Shown here piece by piece: positions 1 through 11,720 of a stretch of 64,000 nucleotides of DNA. The stretch's first letter is position 1. The number at the start of each line of letters is the position of its first letter. This DNA comes from Macrostomum hystrix (Eukaryota > Platyhelminthes > Macrostomidae): contig CATNEN010000039.1 in the NCBI GenBank assembly GCA_950097015.1, forward strand, positions 15,408,501-15,472,500. Reading direction: 5' to 3'. Position numbers and translations under genes: made by a program. The notes below the pieces were generated by a model. The model had not been told where the DNA came from, did not search any database, and worked only from the letters and a program-made list of their open reading frames with translations.

Positions 1-110
1 CGCATCCTCGCTGGCTGCCGCGGGCCTAGCCTACCAAGCTTCCAGAGCTTTTTAGTTCAATATGCCCCCTCCCAACCCTAAAAAAATCCCTGCTTGTCCA
101 GTAGTTCAAG

Positions 111-1175
111 CTACGCAGCAGCTCCGAGTTCATGAGGCCGCGACCGCGCGTCGCCGCTCTTTGATCGAGTCTGGCCGCCGCCACTGCCCGCCAAGCCGCT
201 GCAGCGCTCGGTCACCGATTCGAGTTTGCGACGAAAGTCAGCATTCAGCGTCAGCTGCAGCAGCGGCTTGACTGTACAGCTGCACAGAGCCAGCCAGACG
301 AAGACATTGTGCATCGCCTGTTGCGATTCGGCCAGGAAGCGGACAAAAGTCACGTGACAGAAGTAGGGCAGCCACAGCAGGTTGAAGAGCACGTAGTTAA
401 GCATGACGGAGGCCAGCGAACGCACTAGCTTGCGTTGCTCCGCAATCTGCCTTGCTCCGGCAATCAAGTCGCGAATGCGATTTCGCGATGCCATGACGTG
501 AGTCAGCACTCGGCAATAGCAGAAGCCGGCCACAGCCGATGGCACAGTCACCATCAGCAGCATGACGGCCACCGCCAGAACCGGATTGCTGTCGCTATCG
601 TCGCCGAAGAAGCACAGAAAGCTGTCTGGGACGTATCTAAACGCGCGCTGAGAGAAAACAATGCCACTGAGAGCCAGCCAGAGAATCCAGTTGATGCTTA
701 GCCGGACAATGACGTGGCCGGGGCCCTCCAGGCAGCGATGGTAAGCCGCCTGGTGTAGCACGTACACGTAGCGATTCAGGCCGATCAGGGCGAAACTCGA
801 ATTGGCCACGCCGACGCAGACAAAGAGGGCGCAGCCGCTAGCCAGGCAGACGTCGCTGCCGAGGATCATGGAGCTTGTGAGACGCTGGGCGAACACCAAA
901 GGCAGGATTAGGACACAGACTAGAAGGTCACAGACTGCAATGTTGCCGACGCAAGCGTTGATACCACTCTGCAGGCTGTGAAATTTGCCAAGGAGGCACA
1001 GGATGACAATGTTACCAGCGATGCCAATGCAGGCAATCACAATGAGAAACACCAAGGCTCCAATGCGCCAGCCGGGACTGTTCAATAGCGGCGAAATAGT
1101 TGCTATGGGCACAGCCGTTTCTAGGCTGCCATTCACTTCGATGTCGGCCAGTGTGACGCTCAGATTAGCAGACAT
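111..1175 (-). CDS. Class A (rhodopsin-like) G protein-coupled receptor, single exon
   Basis: A 354-residue plasma-membrane receptor, read from the ATG at 1175. An in-frame TTG 13 codons upstream gives a longer frame but is an unlikely start. Seven hydrophobic segments are visible. Numbering the longer frame, TM1 carries GN (67-68), TM2 has the conserved Asp (D96, CDLL), and Cys123 and Cys201 are the expected TM3-ECL2 disulfide pair. TM3 ends in NRY (147-149) in place of DRY, and TM6 has WLPY (281-284). The TM7 NPxxY box is replaced by VKPLLQ. NLS and NGS near the N terminus are N-glycosylation sequons. The pattern NRYxYxxHxxxY resembles melatonin-type receptors, but the altered TM7 keeps this tentative; an orphan receptor is equally likely. 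Ligand unknown. Confidence 0.85.
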   Translation of the reverse strand: MSANLSVTLADIEVNGSLETAVPIATISPLLNSPGWRIGALVFLIVIACIGIAGNIVILCLLGKFHSLQSGINACVGNIAVCDLLVCVLILPLVFAQRLTSSMILGSDVCLASGCALFVCVGVANSSFALIGLNRYVYVLHQAAYHRCLEGPGHVIVRLSINWILWLALSGIVFSQRAFRYVPDSFLCFFGDDSDSNPVLAVAVMLLMVTVPSAVAGFCYCRVLTHVMASRNRIRDLIAGARQIAEQRKLVRSLASVMLNYVLFNLLWLPYFCHVTFVRFLAESQQAMHNVFVWLALCSCTVKPLLQLTLNADFRRKLESVTERCSGLAGSGGGQTRSKSGDARSRPHELGAAA

Positions 1176-1339
1176 GGCAGTCCGGTCAGTCGGTCGGTTT
1201 TCAGAGGCCAACAAGCGGGCTTGAAGATGACAGGACTGGCGCGCGCGAGCTTAAGAGCTTGCTACGAATATCCTCCACCCCAATTCTAAAAACTGCCTGG
1301 CTGACTCACTGATTGGTTGGAAACTGGAATCCTTCATTT

Positions 1340-1425
1340 CGGAACAAGAAGTGGTGAGTGGCGAAGCGGCCCGACCCTCTCATCAAGAGTCCCGAGTTCG
1401 AATCAAGAACTGTCGATATTTAAAA
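1340..1425 (+). repeat. tRNA-derived SINE head (Pol III A and B boxes)
   Basis: The stretch near 1352-1365 contains TGGCGAAGCGG, a perfect match to the A-box consensus TRGYNNARNNG. GTTCGAATC, a B box, follows at about 1393-1401. An A-rich stretch comes soon after. No complete cloverleaf was folded, so this is more likely a SINE head or tRNA pseudogene than a functional tRNA. Confidence 0.5.
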
Positions 1426-1984
1426 AAATTTCTTCTGTTTTCATCTCGCGTTTGTAGCTCGAGTAGCTAGACCGCCATAGTAAAGGGCGGAGAATTTCGA
1501 TTCAATCGGTGGACTTTAACAAAATATGGTCATTCAGTTTGGGAGCTGTCGTAAAATCGGCATCCTTGTTTAAAATCGGTGTTCAATGATATCTTGATTA
1601 ATGAGTCATTGGTTTTAATTAGCAGAGGGACAGGTTCAAATCTGGAGAAATCAGGTTTAGGAACCATCATAATATTATGAATATGAGCAGATTAAATTAG
1701 GCAAATCACGTGCAGCACCAGAGAAGCCAGCTTAAACCATTTTCAATGCAGATGAAAAAGCTTAGCAATATTTTTTAGACCAGTCGACGTGAAAATGATT
1801 CGAATGTAGATTCAGATAAGGTCAAGATTAAGGTCAAAGCAAAGCGTCTAAGGTAAAATTATCGCCTCAAATGATCTGCAGTTTTCCTCATAGAGCAAAG
1901 CTAGATTTTTGCGCAAGCAATGTATAAAATATCAGTGTATAAAAATCACTCGTTAGTATATTTAAGGAGAGCTTTGGGACATGG

Positions 1985-2165
1985 AGCATCAATCGGTTGA
2001 CGTTGACGGTTTATTTGACAATAGACCCGCAGCCAGCGACGAGGCAATTCTGCCCAATTTGCGGACTCCTGAGCACATACGCATGCTGCACGCAGGCACA
2101 CGCTCACACAGGTGTGTACATCTGACTTTCAGGGCAGACTCGTCAGGCAGGGCATTATTATTCCT
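1985..2165 (-). repeat. SINE body fragment, same family as the copy at 9125-9435
   Basis: Several blocks recur in the same order at 9160-9255: GAGGCAATnCTG, GACTCCTGAGCACA, CACAGGTGTGTA, CTGACTTTC and GTCAGGCAGGG. Here the tRNA-like head is absent, so this is a 5'-truncated copy. The short open frames across it on both strands are accidental. Confidence 0.55.
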
Positions 2166-2269
2166 CCAGCATAAAATAACTTCATTGACGTGCAATGGTT
2201 TTATGTTGGGACAAAAACGCAGATAGATTCGACTCAAAAGAAAACAGTGGATTTTTTCTAACAAAAATA

Positions 2270-4600
2270 TCCAAAAAGTAGTGGCACAACAACCTTAATC
2301 ATAGATGTCAGGCATGTCTCTCACGCGAGCGTGAATATTTATAATTATTAGCTGTGCTTTTTCACACGAGACCTCAATATTTCTGTTCAATTTCCAAACA
2401 ATTTTCAATGGAATCTTGAATTATTTATCATCTGCGCAGGACTACAATTACAAGAAAATAATGGCCAACATCTGCGAGAAAAATAAGCCGTGTTCGCTTA
2501 TAGCCTTATGGCTATCAGCAAGCCAGTGAGAGACAGTAATTACAAATTAACATCTGCGCATGGCTTAGAAAATCTTTAAAACGGCGGTCTCAGCTGTTTA
2601 TAAGAATCATGATCACCTCATTCTATTTAATTGCGCATATTCTACATAAATCTGCCTAAATTCTGATTTCTGCTCTGGATCAAAGGAAATTGCAAGTGCA
2701 AGTGCGTGAGAGAAAAATGCGCTTTGTCTTACTGGGGTTAGACTAGGCGTCTTGTGGGATTAAAAGCTTCAGGGAAGGAACTTCATATGACAGCAACATT
2801 GCCGTTTTTAAATTCTCTTAGCGACCAAAATTAGACAGATTAACAAACAGGAAAGCTTATAATCCGTTAGAGAACAATCTGGTAAAGAGATCATCAAATA
2901 CTTTTGTTTTCGAAGTAGGCTAAAATATCGGAAATTTTCTAGAAAGTGTAGCGATATAGCTCATAACAGCACTAATTTTGATAGTGTACCGAAGACTCTA
3001 CTCATGCAAGGAGTGTCCAGTAGTATGACCTGGACTTCAAGCAAAAGTATAAATTGAATGAGAAATAATATTTGTCATGATGTAAAATATTAGAAATTTA
3101 TATTATGGTTTAATTATTAAAACACTGTTATTAGTCACTTCGAAACATATGTATAATCTGGAAAAGCACAATAGATTGGCTAAAACACCTCTATATATGT
3201 ACCATACAATACAATAGAGTAAGAGTTGTAGCTGCATAGGCCTAGCTACAGCTATGTATTTAATTGCATTGCAGTCATAGCACTGAATTTATAGCGATTC
3301 TTATCCTTAATTTTTCAACTTTCTTATCCTACATTTTTTCTGTTACAATTTTATGCATTACAATGCTGCATACTTGGCATTTGAGTAATGACCAAGCCAA
3401 CTATAAAAGCTTTTGATAACACTTTTACTTCAAATTGTATTAGATATTGAGATATAGAGTCTTAATAATGTTTTAAGTATTGTTTAAAAGTAAAGTAAAA
3501 AGGACACAGGATGACATAACTACTTTTAATAGTGTAGTGGGCTACTACACAAAGTAAAATACATTGGTTTAACTGATAAATAAGTTTAGCTTACAATGTG
3601 CATGCAAAATCATTAAATCCCAATTCGTCATAACTACTACTTGTTTCAGATAAGGCTAAAATCGCCACCCTTCGGAGCGGAGTGATCTTTTATCATCTAA
3701 ATTGTCCTTTAGCTACTTTGTCCTTCAATGTGAATATAAAAATAAACTTAAGAGTCATGAACATGTTTATGGGATAATAAAGAGCAGAGCAGTCAATGTA
3801 TTATAAACTTGCGCATTACAACTGACAAAAGACCGCTTTATTTTTATTTCAGCGGGCTCTTAGCGCAGGTTATCTGTGTTTTAGTGCCTCAAGCTCGGAT
3901 ATGCTTTACATAAAGCTACAATAAAAATGAGTGAAATTGCCACGACAGCAAATACTCGAATATGATAACATTTTAGTTGTCATTACTAGCGAATATAAAT
4001 ATACAAATAAACAATTTATTACGTTAAAAGCAATTTTAATTACATGTGTGCTACTAGGCAATTAAAATCACACATAAAGATACTTTTATATAAGAGCAAA
4101 TGTGTTATACTGCTCAAAACTAAAACAAGGAAGTCTAGTATAGGCTTTTCGGAACAAGAATCGGTTGCGAAATTAAAAAACTACAAGTACACTACAAAAC
4201 TACGAACTTACAAAGCATGTACATCTAAATAACAATTAGAAGTAGAAGTAGAAATGAAACGTCCTGTCACGCGATCTACTTTTAGTGGTCCTTAGGTACA
4301 ACGCTGCAGCGCCTTAGAATAGAACGAGAGCGATGACCTTTTTAGTAGGTCAACTGATAATCAACCCATTGTATTAGATTTAGAATAAATTTACATGCAA
4401 TAGGAAATTCATAACAACTTAATTCTTGTTCTAGAGTCGAATTTATGAAAACTCTTTGGTGGGCCTTTTTTTGGTTGTGCAATATATAAATGTTAATGCA
4501 GCTGGATGACAAGGCTAATGTTTCGTCAATAGTTAGTAAGAGTATAATCTAGCTGTGAGCTAGCTATTAATTTATATAAAGGTGTGAGTCATTAATTCCT
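2270..4600. other. AT-rich intergenic DNA
   Basis: No convincing gene. The longest open frame is 62 codons at 4044-4232, with low-complexity Lys/Thr-rich content and no recognisable domain. A short imperfect palindrome centred on TAGGCCTA lies near 3226-3256. Confidence 0.6.
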
Positions 4601-4675
4601 GTTATTACAACAATACAATATCTACAAATCTTCCTGAAGTCGTGTTGCTACAGAACGTGCAGCAAATTAAAGACA

Positions 4676-4700
4676 TACAATACAATACAATACAATAAGT
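4676..4700 (-). repeat. Pentanucleotide repeat at the 3' end of the LINE
   Basis: About four copies of ATACA on the plus strand (TGTAT on minus) lie just downstream of the LINE reading frame. Short microsatellite tails are common at non-LTR retrotransposon 3' ends, so this probably marks the end of the inserted copy. Confidence 0.5.
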
Positions 4701-4743
4701 ACAATGTCCACCGACCACAAGTGGCCTGAAGATGGGGGCATTG

Positions 4744-6672
4744 TCAAAAAACACGTCTGGTCGCACAGTCTCTGATAAAGGCAGTGCCATTAGCCTGATC
4801 GGGCGCCCTGGTGTCTTCTAACAGACAGTCGATGAACCTCCGGGTTCGCGCCTGACCTCGCCGGTATGGGCCCTGCTGCGTGTGCAGCAAAACCTCCTGC
4901 AGCGGCTCCGGGCAGTAGGTCTCAGCGCGGAGAGCGTGACCCGTCAGCTTCAGGCGCCGTTGTCGCAGGATCACGCTTGGAGGGCTCAGCTTTGCCCGTT
5001 GATAGAGGGCCTGGTTGTGACATGATCGGTGTGGCGGTGGATGCTGAAGGCAGCGCGCAGCAGGCTGGAGTGAGCTGCGTCCAGCTGACGTTGCAGCACC
5101 TCCGTCATGGTCCAGGTTTCGGCATTGTAGAAAAGCACGGTTTCCACAACCGCCTGGAACAGTCGGGTCCTCAGCAGATCTGGCAGGGCGTCGCTTTGAA
5201 GTACGACTCGAACTGAGCGGAAAGCTGCCCAGGCGAGCCCTCTGCGACGTCGCAAATCCTCTTGGACACTGGGCACAAGACCGCAAAGATACCGGAACTG
5301 CTCACACCGGGGTAGGGATGTTGCCGTCGAGCTGTCTATGCTGGGAAGACGGATGTCAGCTGGCAGGTCAGCAGGCACAGTGAGGACCTCCGTCTTCTTG
5401 GCGTTGATTTTGAGGCCAACGCTTGCAGCGGCAGCAGCGAGGCCGTCAAGCAGGCGTTGGGCACCTTCAGCGGTGGAGGCTAACAGGGCCAGGTCGTCGG
5501 CGTAGCCTAGGACTGCCAGCCGCTTCTCTGGGTGCCGGCTGCTTGTTCGCCTGCATAGGATGTAGCCGTCTGAGTTGTCCGGTAGAACTGTCCGCAGCAC
5601 CCAGTCCAGGATGAGGATGAACAGGAAAGGAGCGAGGGTGTCTCCCTGCAGGACTCCGGATGATGTTGTGAATGGGTCAGACAGGCCATCAGGTGTGACC
5701 ACAGCGGTGAGCGTGTCTTGATAGAGCGCCATCACTGCTGCGATCAGCTTCTCTGGTACATTGTGGGCTCGGAGAACCAGTGATATCGCGCCTCGAGCCA
5801 CTGAGTCGAAAGCCTTCAGGAAGTCAACAAACAGACAGAAAAGGTCCGATTGGCGAATGCGCGATTCCTCGATGATTCTCCTGAGCGCCAGAATTTGTGT
5901 GACAGTGCCGCGTCGTGGCCGGAACCCATTCTGCTCATGCCGCAGGTACGGGTCCAGCACAGGCTGCAAGCGCATCAGTAGCAACTTGTTATACAGCTTG
6001 GCGGCGCAGGACATTAAGGAGATGCCTCGGTGTTCTTCGATCTTGTTTGTGCCCGGCTTCTTGGGGATGCCGAGGATTTGGGCTCGAGTCCACTCAGGAG
6101 GTGCGATGCCTGTGTCGAGGACACCATTGATCACCCGAGCTATCTCCTGGGCAACCTTGGGCATTCTGAGCGCCTCGATTGGGAATTCGTCGGGGCCCGT
6201 AGCCTTGCCGCCTGGTGTGTTCTTGGCGAGCTGAGAGACGTCGGTTGCAGTCACATGTCCAGTGCAGAATTTGTGTGGAGGCGGCAGCGATGTGCCTGGT
6301 GGTAGTGCGAGTGCATTGGGGAGTGCAGGAGGCGGCGCGTTCACTATGCTGGAGAAGAAGTCCCGCAGGCTGTTCTTGCGCTCCTCTGGTGTGTCCCCAG
6401 CCAGGTTAAGTGCCGAGCGCTGTTTCCTGCCCGTGAGGGTGTTGATGGCAGTCCACGGTGCCGCTCTTCCTGTTCCTCGCGGATGTGACAGCACGGATGG
6501 CATCGCCCACCGCAGCCAGCTGCTGCTCTTTATAGACAGTGGCAAGAGCATTTTCTGCCTCGTCTGTTGTGCGCCTGCTCCTCCTGAGTCGTTGCAATCG
6601 CTCTTTGGCCTCTCTGATTGATGGGTCGCTCATCCACACTGGTTGCGAGCGTAAAGACATAAAGAACCTCAA
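4744..6672 (-). pseudogene. Non-LTR retrotransposon (LINE) reverse transcriptase, 5'-truncated and frameshifted
   Basis: The main frame (6551-4986) encodes a LINE reverse transcriptase. Motifs in order are IPKKPG, EHRGISL, NGFRPRRGT, FVDFLKAFDSV, SGVLQGDTLAPFLF and the catalytic YADD, followed by KINAKKTEV. The upstream frame (6672 to about 6460, SDPSIREAKERLQRL...) and the downstream frame (about 5040 to 4744, RQRRLKLTGHALR) continue the same protein, so at least two indels break it. No apurinic endonuclease domain is present, consistent with the usual 5' truncation of LINE copies. RTE- or CR1-like groups share these motifs and I cannot choose between them. Non-functional. Confidence 0.85.
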
Positions 6673-6699
6673 ATATCCGACAAGACTACATTCTGCTCA

Positions 6700-8825
6700 G
6701 TGGCAATCAATATTTTTCTTGCATGCACGAGTTTTTTACGATTAGAATTGACACATTGCAAAAGAAGGGAGATCGGTGTCATAAAATGAATGTCCTAGCT
6801 GGAGCGTGAGGAATTTAAAGCTAGCGACTATTCACTATTCACCGGGGTCGGTGTCCTACCAATCGTTTCAATAGCAGCAGGGGAAATCTGAAAATAAATA
6901 GATAGATATAAATAGATAAAGGTAGCGAGCGAAGCGGAATTAGATAAGCGATGAGACCCACGTGTCGTCCTCCGGCCCGGTGAAACTCCCAATGAAAAAG
7001 GAATAACACAGTATGAACACAAAGACTCGAAGAATTTGATTTGAGAGTGATTTAATCAGTTTTGTGACTCGCTAAGATTCCAGATAAGAATTGATTTGAA
7101 TCTCGTTTACTTGCTCAAATTGATTCAAAAGTTACACTGACAGAATGAGGATGTTCACGCGGAGATAAACTATAGCGCGCTCACAGTGAAAAGCAAGTCT
7201 GGTCTAACAAATTGGACATAACAATTTTACTTAAACTGGCCTAATCCGCGCCCTACTCTTCCCGAGAGGCTCCGGTTGTCTCTGCTTTCAGCGCTGCCCC
7301 GACAGATCCTATCGGTTGGCACTCCTTTTGCCTGACGGCGGAGTCTCCGAAGAGAGCACGTACTGACTTCGACAACAAGCGCCTATCTAGACCACCCTTG
7401 TCAGCGGCGCACTCTCAAGACGCGTAGCGCCGAAAGCTACCTAACTGAACAAGCGGAGCGTGGTCGGGCGGGGCGAGACAAAACAAAGTGGACTGGTTTG
7501 CACGTGCTTCTCACAGTGTGAGGCGAATTGCGGAGAGCGATAAAAGTCACTGCAAAAACACGCTTCCTTTCATAGAGTCATTTTAACCCCAAATTAGGCC
7601 GATCGGCGAGGTGGATGCCTGGCTGTAGCTTGAGCCAAGGCGACAAATCACAGTAGACTCGCGACCGCCGTTCTGAGCCCCGGGGTCGCTTCTTGCCGAG
7701 GGTAGACAGGTAGTGAGGCCGGGTCGCTCGCTGATTGGCCGGGACTGTAGCCCAGGGGTAGCGCTCGCGGGGTGGTGGGCGTCCGTTCCCCCGGCTGGTC
7801 CGGCCCGGCTTGGCGTGGGTGACTTTTAGCTAGAAAGACACGTGCGTCTAAAATTAGACAATGAGCACCGAATAATAACACGGGGAGATAGGAGGGCAAA
7901 CAAGCTGACACTACATCGGGTGAAAATGACTCTTATAGCTGGCTCTCAAACGAATACGGCTGCGTTGGCGGCAGTCTTCTTCGATTAAAGTCTAGAATGC
8001 TAAAAATCAGGTCCACTGCTGTCACGGATCTCAGAGCTTGCGGACCAATTGGCATGTCACTGACGTCCGTTTTTCAACCTTTAAACTCGTTCAGCCACCT
8101 GTTCCCTGTCATCTTGTTGACGGAATGGTTGCCATGCGCATGCGGTGCAGAGATAGCGGTGAATAACAGCTGGTTTGTACGCGGGGCTTTAAGCTTCAAA
8201 GATAGCGATGCCGCAGATTGATTGCCACTGGCAGAATGCTACTACATGTAGCAGCTATTTGAGGCTCTGTAAGTCTGTGGCTGATCTCCCTCTACTTAAA
8301 AGCACCTTGCTCTTCAAAACATATCGAAATCGATTGCACTTCAAATCATAAAAAAGAAGCGACTTCCCACTTTTAAACAATACCAAATTGTCGTTCCGAT
8401 TCGACTTACAAACATTCGCAACAGGTAAAAGTAGCACTACTTTCCAGCCGGACGAAGCCTCGTACTTAGAAGTTAGATAAATTACATTATAAGGACGTCT
8501 ATTTATTTTTATAGGTTTAAGATCGGCCTATCACATATAAAATTTTTCGAATACGCTCGTACTGTGTAATGATTGATGTTCTTGGCTATCATTTTGCACA
8601 ATGATTAACACGAATTAGTTGTGACGTTCTATTTAGAACGGGCTCTCTAGATTGGCGTTAAATCTACATTATTTACGTCAGCCTATATAACGTACACAGT
8701 AAAGTAATTATAGTTTTTCATTAGCGTGTGTTTGCGCTATGAAAAGAAGCATATCACTTGTCGATACTACATGTCAGTTTTGTTGGAATAATTTTTTTTT
8801 CTAGCTATGGTCGCTTTCATTCGCT
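6700..8825. other. Intergenic DNA with a GC-rich patch
   Basis: No supported gene. The interval 7240-7830 is clearly GC-richer than its surroundings. Its minus-strand frame at 7648-7911 is proline/serine-rich without a recognisable domain. An AT-rich stretch with ATAGATAG/AAATAGAT repeats lies near 6893-6925. Confidence 0.5.
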
Positions 8826-9051
8826 TTAATTGCATTCGTCTTGGATATCTTGCAAGCGTCTAAGGCGCCTTTCCCGGCGCCGATTCTTGTCAATTAGGCG
8901 GAGAAGTTGGCGAACAGCTCGACTAAGAGACCGGTCGGCAGGGGCGTCGTCTCGCCGACGCGCAGCTCCGACGCTCTGCAGGTGCCAGCGATGATGCCGA
9001 ACTCGGCACAGACGGAGCTCGCGCACCAACCGAATCGCGGGTTGGCCGTGT
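8826..9051 (-). CDS. ARF-like small GTPase, exon 2 (C-terminal part)
   Basis: Exon 2 follows an AG acceptor at 9052-9053. Its first base completes the arginine codon begun by the last two bases of exon 1 (AG|A). The frame then reads LVRELRLCRVRHHRWHLQSVGA, which lines up with the ARF/ARL C-terminal pattern in which a conserved Trp follows a leucine-rich helix and precedes the G5 SA motif. The final helix (SRAVRQLLRLI) is followed by a basic tail and TAA. The two exons total 702 nt, giving 233 residues. The G5 motif is present only as SVGA. Confidence 0.72.
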
Positions 9052-9124
9052 CTGGCAATTTATAAAAAAAATTTGTGAACTACTGTTGATCCATTTAAAG
9101 AAAAAAATAATTGCACGAGGGCTG

Positions 9125-9435
9125 CAGGCAATGGCACATCATTTGGTGACATTAGACCTGCAGACAACGAGGAGGCAATGCTGACTCCTGAGCACACGCA
9201 CTGCACAGGTGTGTAAATCTGTCCTGACTTTCTTATAGTCAGGCAGGGTGAGGCAGTGTACACTCTCACAGTGCTTAGGAGGTCGGCCCTCAAGGGCGTA
9301 AATTGCACGACAAGCCCCCAAGCCTTCTCTCCGCGGCTGCGCCAAATGAATGTGGCCTCGCCTCGGAATCGAGCTCAGGGACCTCATGCTTAAAGAGGCA
9401 AACGCGATAACTGTTTGCCACTCACCCCGTAACAC
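9125..9435 (-). repeat. tRNA-derived SINE, in the intron of the ARF-like gene
   Basis: On the minus strand the element starts near 9435 with a tRNA-like head: GTGGCAAACAG as a degenerate A box and GAGCTCGATTCC as a B box. The body shares several blocks in order with 1985-2165. It has the same orientation as the host gene. The minus-strand open frames across it are not genes. Confidence 0.6.
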
Positions 9436-9594
9436 AATCGCCATGCAAGTCAATGAATTTCAATTTGATTAACTGCTGATTGTAATTTGGCGCATGATAA
9501 TAAATCACGCTGAGCATGAGGGCAATGGAGGGGCCGATTACTCCCCCCCCCAATTTAGGCGTTATCATACTGTAACCTGCAATAATTTAAGAAT

Positions 9595-9709
9595 GCGCAC
9601 ATCACTTTGAATCATGGACATTTGAAGCGTGCGACTATAGTTTACTCTGAGCGCGCAGCAATTCATCATTGGTGACGCTTCAAATGTCTATGGATCAAAG
9701 TGACGTGCA
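9595..9709. repeat. Imperfect inverted repeat (stem-loop)
   Basis: The arm at about 9598-9630 is the reverse complement of 9675-9707 with about three mismatches over 33 bp. The spacer is 44 bp. Each arm contains ACATTTGAAGCGT or its complement. It lies in the intron of the ARF-like gene. It could be a folded MITE-like remnant; no coding capacity. Confidence 0.65.
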
Positions 9710-9964
9710 ATTTGGCTACACCAGTTGCACTTGTGCAGTTGTCTATGCATGGCCCCACAGATACTATAATAACAGCGAGGAGGATTCTTTTCCCGCTCGC
9801 CCGGGGCGATAAACGGAACTATTTGTCCTAGACAACTCACAAACACAGGCTTAACTTGACGCTTTGAAACTTAACAGGCAATTATTAATCAGGTCCTTCG
9901 CGCACGATAAACTGCCCCTTTAACTTCCTCAATTACTTTTAACGTTTAGCAAGTGTACCGGTCA

Positions 9965-11313
9965 CTTGTCAGACAAGCTATTCCACCGATTCGGCAACCG
10001 TCCTCACCCGAATGATTAATGATCTCATACATGAACTTGTCAGACAAGCTATTCCACCGATTCGGCAACCTTCCTCACCTGAATGATTACTGATCTCATA
10101 CCTGAACTTGTCAGACAAGCTATTCCACCGATTCGGCAACCTTCCTCACCTGAATGATTACTGATCTCATACCTGAACTTGTCAGACAAGCTATTCCACC
10201 GATTCGGCAACCGTCCTCACCCGAATGATTAATGATCTCATACCTGAACTTGTCAGACAAGCTATTCCACCGATTCGGCAACCTTCCTCACCTGAATGAT
10301 TACTGATCTCATACCTGAACTTGTCAGACAAGCTATTCCAACGATTCGGCAACCGTCCTCACCCGAATGATTAATGATCTCATACCTGAACTTGTCAGAC
10401 AAGGTATTCCACCGATTCGGCAACCGTCCTCACCCGAATGATTACTGATCTCATACCTGAACTTGTCAGACAAGCTATTCCACCGATTCGGCAACCTTCC
10501 TCACCTGAATGATTACTGATCTCATACCTGAACTTGTCAGACAAGCTATTCCACCGATTCGGCAACCGTCCTCACCCGAATGATTACTGATCTCATACCT
10601 GAACTTGTCAGACAAGCTATTCCACCGATTCGGCAACCGTCCTCACCCGAATGATTAATGATCTCATACCTGAACTTGTCAGACAAGGTATTCCACCGAT
10701 TCGGCAACCGTCCTCACCCGAATGATTACTGATCTCATACCTGAACTTGTCAGACAAGCTATTCCACCGATTCGGCAACCTTCCTCACCTGAATGATTTC
10801 TGATCTCATACCTGAACTTGTCAGACAAGCTATTCCACCGATTCGGCAACCGTCCTCACCCGAATGATTACTGATCTCATACCTGAACTTGTCAGACAAG
10901 CTATTCCACCGATTCGGCAACCTTCCTCACCCGATTGATTACTGATCTCATACCTGAACTTGTCAGACAAGCTATTACACCGATTCGGCATTCTTCCCCA
11001 CCTGAATGATTACTGATCTCATACCTGAACTTGTCAGACAAGCTATTCTACCGATTCGGCATTCTTCCTCACCTGAATGATTACTGATCTCATACCTGAA
11101 CTTGTCAGACAAGCTATTCCACCGATTCGGCAACCTTCCTCACCCGATTGATTACTGATCTCATACCTGAACTTGTCAGACAAGCTATTCTACCGATTCG
11201 GCATTCTTCCTCACCTGAATGATTACTGATCTCATACCTGAACTTGTCAGACAAGCTATTCCACCGATTCGGCAACCGTCCTCACCCGAATGATTAATGA
11301 TTAATGATTAACG
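9965..11313. repeat. 71-bp satellite, 19 tandem copies, in the ARF-like gene intron
   Basis: The unit starts CTTGTCAGACAAG and recurs exactly every 71 bp: the last start, 11243, is 18 x 71 after the first at 9965, with no length change. Two main variant types occur, one with ACCGTCCTCACCCG...ATTAATG and one with ACCTTCCTCACCTG...ATTACTG. Copies 6-9 and 10-13 repeat the same four-variant order, including the GGTATTCC variant in copies 7 and 11, so there is a 284-bp higher-order period. Copies 14-18 carry private variants (CGATTGATT, CGGCATTCTTCC). Confidence 0.95.
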
Positions 11314-11392
11314 GTGAGACTTCGTGTGCTTTACCCGGAATAACTTAAGCTTCTATTTAAGTCTGATATCTAATATTCACGGGGGGGCTCAC

Positions 11393-11684
11393 CTCGCCGC
11401 ATCCGCCTTCGCTGCCAGCAGCAGAATCGGTCCGCGAAGCTCAGCAAAGCTGCGATCCCTTAGCAGCACATCCTGCAGCCTGTCGCGCGCCTCATTCCAA
11501 CTGTCCGGATCGGCGAAATCTACGACGTAGATGACAGCGTCAACGAAGTGCAACAGGCGGCTCCAGACGGGCAAGAGGCGTGCCGAGCCGCCAACCTCCA
11601 CGAGGGTGAGGCGTCGGTTGTCAGACAATTCCAGCGTGGTCTCAAGAGTGCCTTGTGTTGGCTCTGGGACTCGATAAGCTAAGC

Positions 11685-11720
<36 letters not shown>

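Noticed and set aside
1345-1402. Functional tRNA gene
   Set aside because: A and B boxes are present but the intervening sequence does not obviously form a cloverleaf; SINE heads look the same.
4866-6621. Several plus-strand frames of 60-157 codons
   Set aside because: All lie antisense to the LINE reverse transcriptase and show no domain.
9965-11313. Regular repeats resembling a CRISPR array
   Set aside because: The whole 71-bp unit repeats with no unique spacers, and the context is an intron in a eukaryotic gene.
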